Assembly: GCF_014199525.1 (NCBI RefSeq)
Contig: NZ_JACHNU010000002.1
Location: 743,560 to 807,559, forward strand
DNA: 64,000 bases
From: Conexibacter arvalis
Lineage (GTDB): Bacteria; Actinomycetota; Thermoleophilia; Solirubrobacterales; Solirubrobacteraceae
Direction of reading: 5' to 3'
The position numbers were made by a program, and so were the translations under genes. Position 1 is the first letter of the stretch. Every line of letters starts with the position of its first letter. The notes below the pieces were generated by a model that did not search any database, was not told where the DNA came from, and saw only the letters and a list, made by a program, of their open reading frames with translations. Positions 23,742 through 32,543 of this stretch are shown here, in pieces.

Positions 23742-25445
23742 TCACGCCGCCCCCTCGACGGCGACCGGCCTCGCGGCGGCTGCCGACCGCAGCTCGCGCA
23801 CGAGCGCGAGCCCGGCGGCGCGGCCGGAGAAGACGCAGCCGCCGACGAACGTGCCCTCCAGCGCGTTGTAGCCGTGGACCCCGCCGCCGCCGAAGCCGGC
23901 CACCTCGCCGGCCGCGTACAGCCCCGGGAACGGCTCGCCGTCGGGGCGCAGCACCTGCGAGTCGAGGTTCGTCTCCAGCCCGCCGAGCGTCTTGCGGGTG
24001 CAGACGTTGAGGCGCACCGCGATCAGGGGGCCGTGCTCGGGGTCGAGCAGTCTGTGCGGCTTCGCGATCCGCGTCCGCTCCGGCCGGTACTTGCGCGCGT
24101 TGCGGATCGCCATCACCTGCGCGTCCTTGCCGTAGGCGTTGGCGATCTCGAGGTCGCGGGCGCGGATCTGCCGCTCGATCGCGGCGGCGTCGAGCGCCGG
24201 CTCGGGCACCAGCTCGTTCATCGCCGCGACCAGCTCCGGCAGCGCGTCGCGCACGAGGAAGTCGACGCCGTGGCGTCTGAACGCCGCGACCGGCGAGGGG
24301 GTCGAGGAGCTCAGCCGGCTGCGGGCCGTCTTGCGCAGGTCCTTGCCGGTGATGTCGGGGTTCTGCTCGGAGCCCGAGAGCGCGAACTCGCGCGCGATGA
24401 TCGACTCGTTGAGGATGAACCACGAGTGGTCGTGGCCGGTCGAGAGGATCCGTCTCAGCGTGCCGAGCGCGTCGCAGCCCGGGAAGAACGGCGCCTCCAG
24501 CCGCTGCCCGAGCGCGTCGAACCACATCGACGACGGCCCCGCGATGATGCGGATCGCGTGGTGGGGCCAGACCGGGTTCCAGTTGCGCAGGCCCTCGGGG
24601 TAGTGCCACATCCGGTCGCGGTTGACGATGCTCGCCCCGGCCTCCTCGCTGATCCCGAGCATGCGGCCGTCGACGTGGGCGGGGACGCCGGCGATCATCT
24701 CGCGCGGCGGCTCGCCCATCCGCTCCCGCGGCCAGTTGCGGCGGATCAGGTCGAAGTCGTGGCCGAGCCCGCCGGAGCAGACGACGACCGCCTTCGCGCG
24801 CAGCTCGAACTCGCCGACGGCCGTGCGCGGCGAGGCGACGCCGCGCTCGAGCGCGTCGCACGGCTCCAGCACGCTCCCGCTCACGCCGACGACGGCGCCC
24901 TCTTCGACGATCAGCCGGTCGACCCGGTGGCGGAAGGCGAACCGCACGAGCCCGCGCTTCTCGGCCTCCTCGAGCGGCTCCTGGAAGACCCGCACCAGCT
25001 CCGGCCCGGTCCCCCACGTCAGGTGGAAGCGCGGCACCGAGTTGCCGTGGCCGCCCGCGACGCCGGCGCCGCGCTCGGCCCAGCCCGGCATCGGCAGGAC
25101 GCGCAGGCCGAGGTCGCGCAGGTACCGTCGCTTCTCCGTCGCGGCGAATCTCACGTACGCCTCGGCCCACCTGCGCGGCCACCGATCCTCGCGCTCGCGG
25201 TCGAACTGCGCCGAGCCGAGCCAGTCGGCCAGCGCCAGCTCGTAGGAGTCCTCGATCCCGGCGCGGCGCTGCTCCGGGCTGTCGACGAAGAACAGCCCGG
25301 CGAGCGACCAGAACGCCTGCCCGCCAAGGTTGTTGCGGTTCTCCTGGTCGAGGACGAGGACGCTGCGCCCGCCCTTCACCAGCTCATGCGCGGCCACCAG
25401 CCCGGCCAGACCTGCGCCGACGACGATCACATCAGGGTCATGCAT
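23742..25445 (-). CDS. FAD-binding dehydrogenase, KstD / fumarate-reductase flavoprotein family
   Basis: Flavoprotein of 567 residues. The N-terminal dinucleotide motif VIVVGAGLAGLVAAHELVKGG (about 6-26), the LDQENRNNLGGQAFWS flavin-proximal block and the C-terminal GLYAAGEVAGFGGGG...GYNALEGTFVGGCVFSG segment match FAD-binding dehydrogenases related to 3-ketosteroid delta-1-dehydrogenase and fumarate reductase. These oxidise or reduce a C-C bond next to a carbonyl or carboxylate. It overlaps the stop of the TetR gene by 8 bp, so they are co-transcribed. With the BASS symporter downstream and acyl-CoA genes beyond TetR, a steroid-like or alicyclic acid substrate is possible, but not shown. Confidence 0.85.
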   Translation of the reverse strand: MHDPDVIVVGAGLAGLVAAHELVKGGRSVLVLDQENRNNLGGQAFWSLAGLFFVDSPEQRRAGIEDSYELALADWLGSAQFDREREDRWPRRWAEAYVRFAATEKRRYLRDLGLRVLPMPGWAERGAGVAGGHGNSVPRFHLTWGTGPELVRVFQEPLEEAEKRGLVRFAFRHRVDRLIVEEGAVVGVSGSVLEPCDALERGVASPRTAVGEFELRAKAVVVCSGGLGHDFDLIRRNWPRERMGEPPREMIAGVPAHVDGRMLGISEEAGASIVNRDRMWHYPEGLRNWNPVWPHHAIRIIAGPSSMWFDALGQRLEAPFFPGCDALGTLRRILSTGHDHSWFILNESIIAREFALSGSEQNPDITGKDLRKTARSRLSSSTPSPVAAFRRHGVDFLVRDALPELVAAMNELVPEPALDAAAIERQIRARDLEIANAYGKDAQVMAIRNARKYRPERTRIAKPHRLLDPEHGPLIAVRLNVCTRKTLGGLETNLDSQVLRPDGEPFPGLYAAGEVAGFGGGGVHGYNALEGTFVGGCVFSGRAAGLALVRELRSAAAARPVAVEGAA

Positions 25446-26091
25446 CGGGATCTGCCTCCGTGTAGCACTCGACGACGGCGAGGAACAGGGTCCGACGCCG
25501 CTGGTGCGCGAGCGGAGCGTCGGGTTCGACGAGACACTGCACGGCCGTGCCGTCGTGCACGGCGACGAGCGCGGCCGCGAACGCCTCGCGGTCGACGACC
25601 CGCCGCCCGACGTGACCGAGCGCCCGCTCGAGATAGGGCAGGACCAGCCCAGCGATCCTCGCCTCCCGCTCGGCCATCACCCCCCGCAGCCCGGGCGTGC
25701 GCAGCGCGTGCGCGGTGAACTCCGCCTCGATCCGATACCAGCGGTCGTCGACGGCGACGACCTCCAGGAAGCGGTCGATGCCGTCCTCCAGCGAGCGGAT
25801 CGGGCGGTGCGCCGCCTCGTTGAGCGCCTCCCCCGCGGCCCTCAGCAGCGCCTCGGTCCGCTGCTCCCACATCGCCAGGAACAGCTCGTCGAGCGAGGCG
25901 AAGTTCGAGTAGAAGGCGCCGCGGGTGTAGCCGGCCCGCGTGCAGACGTCCTCGACGCTCGCGCGCCCGAACCCCTCCTCGGCGAACACCTCCAGCGCCG
26001 CGTCGAGCAGCCGCTGCCGTGTCTCCGCGCGCCGCTTCGTGACACGCGGCGGGCGGGCGATCGACGACTGCGGCTGACGCGCTTCGGTCAC
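25438..26091 (-). CDS. TetR-family transcriptional regulator
   Basis: Repressor of 217 residues. The N-terminal helix-turn-helix is about residues 20-66 (RQRLLDAALEVFAEEGFGRASVEDVCTRAGYTRGAFYSNF, typical TetR pattern); the C-terminal ligand domain is diverse (TetR_C_6-like arrangement). The start is GTG, immediately followed upstream by overlapping GATAC/GTATC palindromes that are its likely operator. It heads a unit with the FAD dehydrogenase and probably also controls the divergent or nearby CoA-ester catabolic genes. The ligand is presumably an acyl-CoA or the compound being degraded (inference). Confidence 0.9.
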   Translation of the reverse strand: MTEARQPQSSIARPPRVTKRRAETRQRLLDAALEVFAEEGFGRASVEDVCTRAGYTRGAFYSNFASLDELFLAMWEQRTEALLRAAGEALNEAAHRPIRSLEDGIDRFLEVVAVDDRWYRIEAEFTAHALRTPGLRGVMAEREARIAGLVLPYLERALGHVGRRVVDREAFAAALVAVHDGTAVQCLVEPDAPLAHQRRRTLFLAVVECYTEADPDA

Positions 26092-26118
26092 GATACAGAA
26101 ACGTATCAGATACAGAAC
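26092..26118. promoter_or_regulatory. Overlapping GATAC/GTATC palindromes, likely TetR operator
   Basis: GATAC (26092-26096), GTATC (26103-26107) and GATAC (26109-26113) make two overlapping inverted repeats, one with a 6-bp spacer and one 5-1-5 perfect. The element GATACAGAA is also present twice as a direct repeat. It abuts the GTG start of the TetR gene in an AT-rich patch, so bound repressor would block its promoter. Confidence 0.6.
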
Positions 26119-26162
26119 TGAATCGTGGAGCGTGAACCGCCGCCGCGAGGTGCGCCAGAACG

Positions 26163-26192
26163 ACGAGACCCCCGCGTCGGCGGGGGTCTCGT
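26163..26192 (-). terminator. Strong hairpin after the CoA-transferase gene
   Basis: ACGAGACCCCCGC (26163-26175) and its exact complement (26180-26192) form a 13-bp GC-rich stem with a 4-base loop, about 70 bp beyond the CoA-transferase stop. There is no U-run, so it is an intrinsic-like terminator without the usual tail, or a bidirectional transcription barrier before the TetR promoter. Confidence 0.65.
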
Positions 26193-26260
26193 GGGGCGAG
26201 TGCGGGCTTCGCGTCGACGCGCCGCGCCGCGGGTCAGCCGCAGGCGGCGACGGCCCGCGC

Positions 26261-27460
26261 TCAGCCGCGCACGCCGCTCGCCCGCAGCGCGGCGAGCTCG
26301 TCGTCGCGCAGGCCGCCGAGCTCGGCCAGCACGGCGTCGGTGTGCTCGCCGCGCCGCGGCGCCGGCCGCAGCGGGGCGGTGCCGCTGCTGAGTCGCAGCG
26401 GGCTCTTGACGTGGCCGACCGTGCCGAGCGTCGGATGCTCGATCGCGCCGACGACGCCGCGCGCCCTCGCCTGCTCGTCGCGCAGCGCGGCGGCGACGTC
26501 GTTGACCGGCCCGCACGGGACGCCGGCCGCCTCCAGCAGCTCGATCCACGCCGCGGTCGGCCGCTCCAGCAGCCGCCGCTCGATCGCCGCCACGAGCGGT
26601 TCGCGGTGCTCGCCGCGGGCGGCGAAGTCGGCGTAGCGCGGGTCGTCGAGCAGCTGCGGCAGGTCGAGCGCGCCGCAGAGGCGCCGGAAGAAGTGCTCCT
26701 TGGGGCAGGCGATCACGATCCAGCCGTCCCTGGTGCGGAAGTTCTGGAACGGCACGATCGAGGCGTGCGCGCCGCGCGCTCGCCGCGCCGTCGCGATCTC
26801 GCGCGACGCCGACCAGGTGCCGAGGTAGTTGAGCTGCGCGAGCGCGACCTCGAACAGCGACAGGTCGGCGTCGCAGCCGACGCCGTGCTCGCGCGCGTGC
26901 AGGATGCCGGCGAGCATCGCGATCGCGGCCGTCAGGCCGCCGCAGAAGTCGACGAGCGAGAGGCCGCTCTTGGTCGGCTCGTCGTCGGGCGCCCCGGTGA
27001 TCGCCTGCCAGCCGGCGAGCCCCTGGATCGTGTGGTCGTAGGCGCCCTGCGCGCGGCGCGGCCCGGTCATCCCGAAGCCCGACAGCGAGCAGCAGACGAT
27101 CCGCGGGTTGTGCGCCTTCAGCGCGTCGTAGGTCAGCCCGAGCGTCTCGGCGACGTCGCCGCGCAGGTTGCTGAAGACGGCGTCGGACTGCGCGACCAGG
27201 CGCGCGAAGGCCGCTCTCCCCCGCTCCGAGCGGAGGTCGAGCGAGACGCTGCGCTTGCCGCGGTTGAACGCCTCGAAGTAGAGCGAGTCCTCGCCGACCT
27301 GCGCCGGCGGGACGTAGCGGCCGACGTCGCCGCCGCTGCCGGGATCCTCGATCTTGATCACGTCGGCGCCGAGGTCGGCGAGCTGCAGCGTCGCCCACGG
27401 CCCCGCGCCGAACTGCTCGACGGCGAGCACCCGCACGCCGTCGAGCGCGAGTCCGCTCAC
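26261..27460 (-). CDS. Class III CoA-transferase (CaiB/BaiF, formyl-CoA-transferase-like)
   Basis: Enzyme of 399 residues moving CoA between carboxylic acids. Family blocks are GVRVLAVEQFGAGPWATLQLADLGADVIKIEDP (about 7-39), SLDLRSERGRAAFARLV, CCSLSGFGMTGP and, near residue 165, SLVDFCGGLTAA containing the catalytic Asp that forms the anhydride intermediate. The GTG start overlaps the stop of the acyl-CoA synthetase gene (GTGA). It is the last gene of a three-gene unit (cyclase, acyl-CoA synthetase, CoA-transferase) and is followed by a strong hairpin. It probably activates a carboxylic acid substrate by exchange with an acyl-CoA made by its neighbour. Confidence 0.9.
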   Translation of the reverse strand: MSGLALDGVRVLAVEQFGAGPWATLQLADLGADVIKIEDPGSGGDVGRYVPPAQVGEDSLYFEAFNRGKRSVSLDLRSERGRAAFARLVAQSDAVFSNLRGDVAETLGLTYDALKAHNPRIVCCSLSGFGMTGPRRAQGAYDHTIQGLAGWQAITGAPDDEPTKSGLSLVDFCGGLTAAIAMLAGILHAREHGVGCDADLSLFEVALAQLNYLGTWSASREIATARRARGAHASIVPFQNFRTRDGWIVIACPKEHFFRRLCGALDLPQLLDDPRYADFAARGEHREPLVAAIERRLLERPTAAWIELLEAAGVPCGPVNDVAAALRDEQARARGVVGAIEHPTLGTVGHVKSPLRLSSGTAPLRPAPRRGEHTDAVLAELGGLRDDELAALRASGVRG

Positions 27461-29043
27461 CGCTCGCCCCCGTCCGCCGCGAGCCACTCGTCGCGCAGCA
27501 GGTGCTTCTGGATCTTGCCGACCGACGTGCGCGGCAGCGCCTCCGCGAGCGCGATCCTCGACGGGACGCGGAAGCGGGCGAGCCGCTGCGCGCACCAGTC
27601 GATCAGCTCCTGCGCCGCGGGCTGCGCGCCCTCCTCGCGCGGGACGACGACGGCGACGATCTGCTCGTCTCGCAGCGGGTCCGGGAGCCCGAAGACGGCG
27701 GCGTCGGCGACGCCCGGGTGGGCCCGCAGCACGTGCTCGACCTCGCTGGCGGCGACGTTCTCGCCGGCCCGCTTGATCATGTCCTTGCTGCGGTCGACGA
27801 AGGCGAGGAAGCCGTCCGGCTCGACGCGCACGACGTCGCCGGTGCGCAGCCAGCCGTCCTGGAGCGCCTCCGCCGTCGCCTGCTCGTCGTCGAGGTAGCC
27901 GCGCATCAGCGAGAGGCCGGGGATGCCGTGCACGTGCAGGTCGCCGACCTCGCCGACCGCCGCCGGCGCGCCGTCCTCGCGCACGACGCGGCAGGTGTAG
28001 CCGAGCGTCACGCGGCCGATCGCGTCCGGCCGCCGCACGTCGTCGAGCGGGTTCATCAGCGGCGGTCCGATCGTCTCGGTCATGCCGTACAGCTGCAGCA
28101 GCGGCGCCCCGACCGCCTCCTCCCACGCCGCCAGCTCCGCGCTCGTCAGGTTCTGCGCGAACAGGACCGCGCGCAGGCGGTGCTCGCGCCACCGCGGGTC
28201 GCGCGGCTGGGCGAGGATCATCCGGATCGGCGCCGCGAACAGGCTCGCGACCGTGGCGCGGTGGGCGACCGCCTGGCCGAGCACGCGGCTGGCGCTGAAG
28301 CGCGAGACGAGCACGAGCGTCGCACGCGAGACCAGCGCGCCCATCGTCGTGTAGAACTGCGCGTTCGCGTGGAAGAGCGGCAGGACCGTGAGGATCCGGT
28401 CGGCCGGCGACAGCCGCAGGTTGCGCGCGACGACCTCGCCCGCGTAGACGTAGTTGGCGTGCGTGATCCGCACGCCCTTCGGCCGCGACGTCGTGCCCGA
28501 CGTGTAGAGCAGGCCGAGGTCGCGGTCTGGCGCGGCGGCCGCGCCCGCGCGCAGCGGCGAGCCGGCGTCGAGCGGGGGCGGGTCGAGCAGCCCGTCGCGC
28601 TCGCGCACCACGATCTCCGGCGCGCGCGCGAGCGCCGCCGCGGCCTCGCGCACGGCCGCCTCGCCGTCGGCCTCGGTGACCGACGCGACCGCGCCGCTGT
28701 GCTCCAGCGCGAAGCTCAGCTCGGCGGGGCTGGCGAGCGTGTTGGTCGGCACGATCGCCGCGCCGAGCGCCGCGCAGCCGAACCAGGTGAAGAGGAACTC
28801 GGGCCGGTTGCCCATGTGCAGGTGGACGCGGTCGCCGCGGCCGACGCCGCGCGCCGCCAGCAACTGCGCGACGCCGAGCGAGCGCTCGAGCACCTCCTCC
28901 CAGGTGAACGCGCGCACGCCGGCGCCGATCTCGTCGAAGACGAGCAGCTCGCGCCGCGGATGCTGCGCCGCGCCGGCGGCGAGCACGTCGAGCACGGTGC
29001 GGTCGGCGACCGCCGACAGCCGCCGCTCGGCCGGCGCGCTCAC
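27457..29043 (-). CDS. AMP-forming acyl-CoA synthetase
   Basis: ANL-superfamily ligase of 528 residues that activates a carboxylic acid with ATP and CoA. The P-loop is LLYTSGTTSRPKGVRITHAN (about 175-194). The A5 motif is LLQLYGMTETIG, the A8 hinge is DRSKDMIKRAGENVAASEVE, and the catalytic lysine motif is TSVGKIQKHLLR near residue 510. The GTG start lies within the stop of the cyclase gene (GTGA). Residues around the acyl pocket resemble crotonobetaine/carnitine-CoA ligase and long-chain ligases alike, so the acid is not assignable. It works with the CoA-transferase downstream in the same message. Confidence 0.92.
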   Translation of the reverse strand: MSAPAERRLSAVADRTVLDVLAAGAAQHPRRELLVFDEIGAGVRAFTWEEVLERSLGVAQLLAARGVGRGDRVHLHMGNRPEFLFTWFGCAALGAAIVPTNTLASPAELSFALEHSGAVASVTEADGEAAVREAAAALARAPEIVVRERDGLLDPPPLDAGSPLRAGAAAAPDRDLGLLYTSGTTSRPKGVRITHANYVYAGEVVARNLRLSPADRILTVLPLFHANAQFYTTMGALVSRATLVLVSRFSASRVLGQAVAHRATVASLFAAPIRMILAQPRDPRWREHRLRAVLFAQNLTSAELAAWEEAVGAPLLQLYGMTETIGPPLMNPLDDVRRPDAIGRVTLGYTCRVVREDGAPAAVGEVGDLHVHGIPGLSLMRGYLDDEQATAEALQDGWLRTGDVVRVEPDGFLAFVDRSKDMIKRAGENVAASEVEHVLRAHPGVADAAVFGLPDPLRDEQIVAVVVPREEGAQPAAQELIDWCAQRLARFRVPSRIALAEALPRTSVGKIQKHLLRDEWLAADGGER

Positions 29044-29834
29044 CGCGGCAGCCCCAGGATCGCCACCGCCCGCGCCCAGCCGGCGCTGGCGCCGGCCACC
29101 TTCACGGGGAAGCAGGCGACCGTGAACCCGCGGGCCGGCAGCCGCGCCAGGTTGGCCAGCTTCTCGATCTGGAAGTACTCGCGGTCCTTCCCGACGCGAT
29201 GGGCCTCCCACAGCAGCGCCGGGTCGCGCTCCGCGGCGAACGCCTCCTTGATGCTGGGGAAGTCGCGGTCGAAGCCGACCGCGTCGGTGCCGATCGTGCG
29301 CACGCCCTGGTCGACGATCCAGCGCGTCGCCTCCGCGCTCAGCCCCGGGTAGCGGTTCCAGTAGTCGGCCGTGCCGAAGCTCTTGTCGCCGTCGTAGCGC
29401 AGCAGCACGATCTCGCCCTCCGCCAGCGGCGCGCCGGTCGCCTCGACCGCCTCCCGGATGGCGTCGACGCCGACGCGCTCGCCCGGCCCGAAGCGCGTCA
29501 GGTCGAGCACGACGCCGTCGCCGAAGAAGGCGTCGAGCGGCAGCTCGTCGATCGTGCGCGCGCGTCTGCCGGCGGTCGTCGGGAAGTAGTGCCAGGGCGC
29601 GTCGACGTGCGTGCCGGCGTGGGTCGACAGCTCGACCCGCTCGGTCGCCCACCCCTTCCCGTCGGGCAGGTCGGCGACGTCGCAGCCGAACGTCCTCGTG
29701 ACCCGCTCGACCGACTGCTCGTGGTCCTGGTAGGTCACGCGCGCGGCCAGCGCGACCGCGAGGTCGCCGGCCATCTCGCCCTCGACGGGCGGCTGGATCG
29801 GGACGCTCAGGTCGACGAACTGCAGCTTGCTCAT
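29040..29834 (-). CDS. Cyclase/kynurenine-formamidase-like metal hydrolase
   Basis: Protein of 264 residues of the cyclase superfamily (PF04199), which includes KynB arylformamidase and isatin hydrolase. The metal motif HAGTHVDAPWHYF (HxGTHxDxPxH) is at about residues 69-81. LLRYDGDKSF, GLSAEATRWIVDQGVRTIGTD and FTVACFPVKVAGASAG follow in family order. It hydrolyses cyclic amides or N-formyl/aryl amides using Zn or Mn. ATG 29834 has a GAGGAG site about 4 bases upstream; an earlier in-frame ATG at 29906 lacks one and would add an unlikely leader. First gene of the operon with the acyl-CoA synthetase, divergent from the FAH-family gene. Confidence 0.88.
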   Translation of the reverse strand: MSKLQFVDLSVPIQPPVEGEMAGDLAVALAARVTYQDHEQSVERVTRTFGCDVADLPDGKGWATERVELSTHAGTHVDAPWHYFPTTAGRRARTIDELPLDAFFGDGVVLDLTRFGPGERVGVDAIREAVEATGAPLAEGEIVLLRYDGDKSFGTADYWNRYPGLSAEATRWIVDQGVRTIGTDAVGFDRDFPSIKEAFAAERDPALLWEAHRVGKDREYFQIEKLANLARLPARGFTVACFPVKVAGASAGWARAVAILGLPR

Positions 29835-29917
29835 GCTCTCCTCGTCTGTCGCACTGTCTCGCGGTCGCCGACGCGCGGCCACGTCTCCTCCGGCCCGCGA
29901 GCTCACACGATGCGCTC

Positions 29918-29923
29918 ACGCTA
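29918..29923 (-). promoter_or_regulatory. Candidate -10 element of the cyclase operon
   Basis: TAGCGT on the minus strand, 84 bp upstream of the cyclase start. It lies in one arm (CGCTATTC, 29919-29926) of an inverted repeat whose other arm (GAATAGCG) is at 29961-29968. The repeat is between the divergent cyclase and FAH-family genes and may be an operator shared by both. Confidence 0.35.
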
Positions 29924-30017
29924 TTCCCGCCGCCGACGGCCTTCCTCGTCTCGGCGAGCCGAATAGCGGCCGCGACGCTCGGCTTCCGCGGACCGGGTCA
30001 CGGCGCCGAGCCGCCGC

Positions 30018-30023
30018 TAGGGT
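30018..30023 (+). promoter_or_regulatory. Candidate -10 element of the FAH-family gene
   Basis: TAGGGT, 40 bp upstream of the GTG start at 30063, matches the TAGNNT pattern seen before other genes in the window. A strong AAGGAGGAG ribosome site follows at about 30048-30056. Confidence 0.35.
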
Positions 30024-30062
30024 CGGGCGCTCCAGACCAGGCACAGCAAGGAGGAGACACCT

Positions 30063-31067
30063 GTGCGACTCGTGACCTACGAGCTGCCGACCCCGCTTGG
30101 ACGGGTCCGCCGCAGCGGCGCGCTGTCCGACGCCGACGACGCCGTGATCGACCTGGCGCTGGCGCGCACCGCGCTGCTCGCGCGCCGCGGCCTGCCGCAC
30201 GCCGCCGCGCTCGCCGCCGTCGAGACGCCGGTCGACATGCTCGCGCTGCTGGGCACCGGCGAGCACGGGATCGAGGCCGCGCGCGAGGCGGTCGAGGCGG
30301 CGGTCGCCGAGGGCGTCGAGCAGCTCGGCGACGGCGCGGTCGTGCGCCACGCGCCCGGCAGCGTGCGCCTGCTGGCGCCGGTCCCGCGGCCCAACAGCCT
30401 GCGCGACTTCCTCGTCGTCGAGGAGCACGTGCGCAGAGCCCGCAGAGGCCGTGAGATCCCGCCCGAGTGGTTCGAGATGCCCGTCCACTACAAGGGCAAC
30501 GTCGACGCCGTCTACGGCCCCGAGGACCTCGTGCCGTGGCCGGCCTACACCGACAGGCTCGACTACGAGCTGGAGGTCTGCGCCGTCGTCGGGAAGGCCG
30601 GCCGGCGGATCGCGGCCGCCGACGCGCCGACCCACATCGTCGGGTACACGATCTACAACGACTGGAGCGCCCGCGACATCCAGCGGCGCGAGATGACGGT
30701 CGGCCTCGGGCCGGCGATGGGCAAGGACTTCGCGACCTCGCTCGGGCCGTGCCTCGTCACCGCCGACGCCTTCGACCGCGACGCCGCGCGGATGACGGCG
30801 CGGGTCGACGGCGAGACGTGGTCGAGCGGCGGGCTGGGCACGATGCGCTTCAGCTTCGAGGAGATCATCGAGTGGGTCTCCCAGGAGCAGACGCTCCTGC
30901 CCGGCGACCACCTCGGCAGCGGCACGGTCGGCGGCGGCTGCGGCCTGGAGCTCGACCGCTGGATCGCCGAGGGCTCGGTCGTCGAGCTGGAGGTCGACGG
31001 CATCGGGGTCCTGCGCAACCGCGTCGGACGCAGAGGCGCAGGCCCCGAGCCGGCGGCGGGCCTCTAG
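30063..31067 (+). CDS. Fumarylacetoacetate hydrolase (FAH) family protein
   Basis: Enzyme of 334 residues in the FAH superfamily, which cleaves C-C bonds of 1,3-diketo acids or catalyses hydratase/isomerase/decarboxylase steps in aromatic ring degradation. The N-terminal domain is about 1-110. The catalytic core has [17 protein letters not shown], the metal-binding [13 protein letters not shown] (Glu pair), [17 protein letters not shown] and [19 protein letters not shown], as in the family. The C-terminal part [21 protein letters not shown] matches the usual GTxxG segment. GTG start with a strong AAGGAGGAG site. Divergent from the cyclase operon and convergent with the amidohydrolase, whose stop codons overlap by 4 bp. 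Confidence 0.9.
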   Translation: MRLVTYELPTPLGRVRRSGALSDADDAVIDLALARTALLARRGLPHAAALAAVETPVDMLALLGTGEHGIEAAREAVEAAVAEGVEQLGDGAVVRHAPGSVRLLAPVPRPNSLRDFLVVEEHVRRARRGREIPPEWFEMPVHYKGNVDAVYGPEDLVPWPAYTDRLDYELEVCAVVGKAGRRIAAADAPTHIVGYTIYNDWSARDIQRREMTVGLGPAMGKDFATSLGPCLVTADAFDRDAARMTARVDGETWSSGGLGTMRFSFEEIIEWVSQEQTLLPGDHLGSGTVGGGCGLELDRWIAEGSVVELEVDGIGVLRNRVGRRGAGPEPAAGL

Positions 31068-32506
31068 TAGACGCCCGCGAGGTTCGCCGCGCGCATGCGG
31101 TCGGTCGCCTCGGCGAGGTCGGGCTGCACCGGCGGGTACCAGCCGCCGCGCGCCTCGACCGCGTCGGCGACCCGGCCGCCGGCCTCGTCGATCAGGCGGT
31201 TGGCGCGCTGCAGGTCGTAGCCGACCAGTCTGCCGTCCTGCTTGACGACTCTGCCGCCGACCATGATCGTCGTGAGGTCGGCGACGCCGCCGTGCAGGAC
31301 GATCGTCGAGACCGGGTCGATCACCGGGCGCAGGTGGGGCTGGTCGGCGTCGAAGACGAGCACGTCGGCGGCCTTGCCGACCTCGAGCGAGCCGCAGACG
31401 TCGCCGAGGCCCATCCCGCGAGCGCTGCCGAGCGTCGCCATGTGCAGCACGTCGGCGACCGTCACGTTGAGCTTGTCGACGCCCTTCAGGCCCTCGGTCG
31501 TGAGGATCGGCCACTGCTCGCGGATGCGCTCGCTCTGCAGCACCAGCCGCATGCCGACGAACGGGTCGGGGCCGTTGTTGCACTGCGTGTCGGCGCCGAT
31601 GCCGGTCGTCACGCCGGCCGCGTCGGCGCGGCCGCAGATCGTGAAGCCGAGGCCCATGCCGAGCTCGGTGTCGGGCGTGCCGGAGACGGCGCCGCCCGAT
31701 CTGGCCAGCAGCTGCAGCTCGTGGTCGCTGCACGTGTTCGCGTGCGAATGGAGCTGGTTGGCGTGGAGCATCCCGTGCTCGTGCCAGATCTCGACCTCGC
31801 GCAGCTCCTCGCCGGCGGGGCGCCAGCGGCAGTTGGTGTGCGGGTGCAGCAGCACGTCGAGCTCGCGCGCCAGCGCGAACTCGGCCTTCGTCTGGGCGAA
31901 CGGGACGACGCCCATCTCGGCGGGCGCGATGCCGAGGCGGACGAGGTCGTCCTGCGCCGAGAACTCGCGCTCGCGCACGCGGTGGAGGTCGGCGACGCGC
32001 GCCTCGAAGTCGAGCAGCGGCCCCTCCTCGACCGGCGGCGAGTACATGCCGTAGCACCAGACGCCGCGGATCCCCAGCTCGCGGAAGGCGCGCAGACCCT
32101 CGTCGGCGTGCTCGGGGGTGACGATGCAGTGGCAGAAGTCGATCGTGCAGGTGACGCCCGAGGTCAGCAGCCCGTAGCCGGCCGACAGCACGCCGGCGTA
32201 GACGTCCTCGGGCGTGTGGACCGTCGCGTGGTTGCGGCGGATGCACCAGAAGTAGTCGTTCAGGTTCCAGTCGGCGCAGACGGCGCGCATCGTCGCCTGC
32301 CACAGGTGGTGGTGGGCGTCGACGAAGCCCGGCAGCACCCACTTGCCGGCGGCGTCGATCACGCGCGCGTCGGCGACCTGGAGATCCGGCTGCAGCGCGG
32401 CGATCCTGCCCTCCTCGACCAGCACGTCGGCGCGCTCCATGCGCTTGTCGCGCGGATCGCCGACGAGCACGAGCCCGCCGCGGATCAGCGTTCGCTCCGA
32501 TGACAT
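31064..32506 (-). CDS. Amidohydrolase/deaminase of the chlorohydrolase (TRZ/ATZ, SsnA-like) family
   Basis: Metal-dependent hydrolase of 480 residues. A beta-sandwich N-terminus leads to [18 protein letters not shown] (about 60-77, the HxH metal pair preceding the barrel), then [28 protein letters not shown] with further His ligands, [13 protein letters not shown] with the terminal Asp, and [15 protein letters not shown] closing the sandwich. This is the set seen in 5'-methylthioadenosine/SAH deaminases, guanine deaminase and atrazine chlorohydrolase relatives. ATG 32506 follows a GGAGGTGGAGAG ribosome site. It is flanked by the FAH-family gene and the PucR-type activator and probably opens or deaminates the ring compound that this cluster degrades. 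Confidence 0.88.
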   Translation of the reverse strand: MSSERTLIRGGLVLVGDPRDKRMERADVLVEEGRIAALQPDLQVADARVIDAAGKWVLPGFVDAHHHLWQATMRAVCADWNLNDYFWCIRRNHATVHTPEDVYAGVLSAGYGLLTSGVTCTIDFCHCIVTPEHADEGLRAFRELGIRGVWCYGMYSPPVEEGPLLDFEARVADLHRVREREFSAQDDLVRLGIAPAEMGVVPFAQTKAEFALARELDVLLHPHTNCRWRPAGEELREVEIWHEHGMLHANQLHSHANTCSDHELQLLARSGGAVSGTPDTELGMGLGFTICGRADAAGVTTGIGADTQCNNGPDPFVGMRLVLQSERIREQWPILTTEGLKGVDKLNVTVADVLHMATLGSARGMGLGDVCGSLEVGKAADVLVFDADQPHLRPVIDPVSTIVLHGGVADLTTIMVGGRVVKQDGRLVGYDLQRANRLIDEAGGRVADAVEARGGWYPPVQPDLAEATDRMRAANLAGVY

Positions 32507-32537
32507 CTCTCCACCTCCGAAGTCAGGATTTGCGGCC

Positions 32538-32543
32538 ACGCTA
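32538..32543 (-). promoter_or_regulatory. Candidate -10 element of the amidohydrolase gene
   Basis: TAGCGT on the minus strand, 32 bp upstream of the ATG at 32506, overlapping the 3' end of the PucR-type gene. The same hexamer occurs before the cyclase operon and the DUF1330 gene. Confidence 0.35.

Noticed and set aside
26125..26391. Short + strand frame over the hairpin at 26163
   Set aside because: It translates the terminator stem and the antisense of the CoA-transferase end into Arg/Pro/Ala runs; no start signal.
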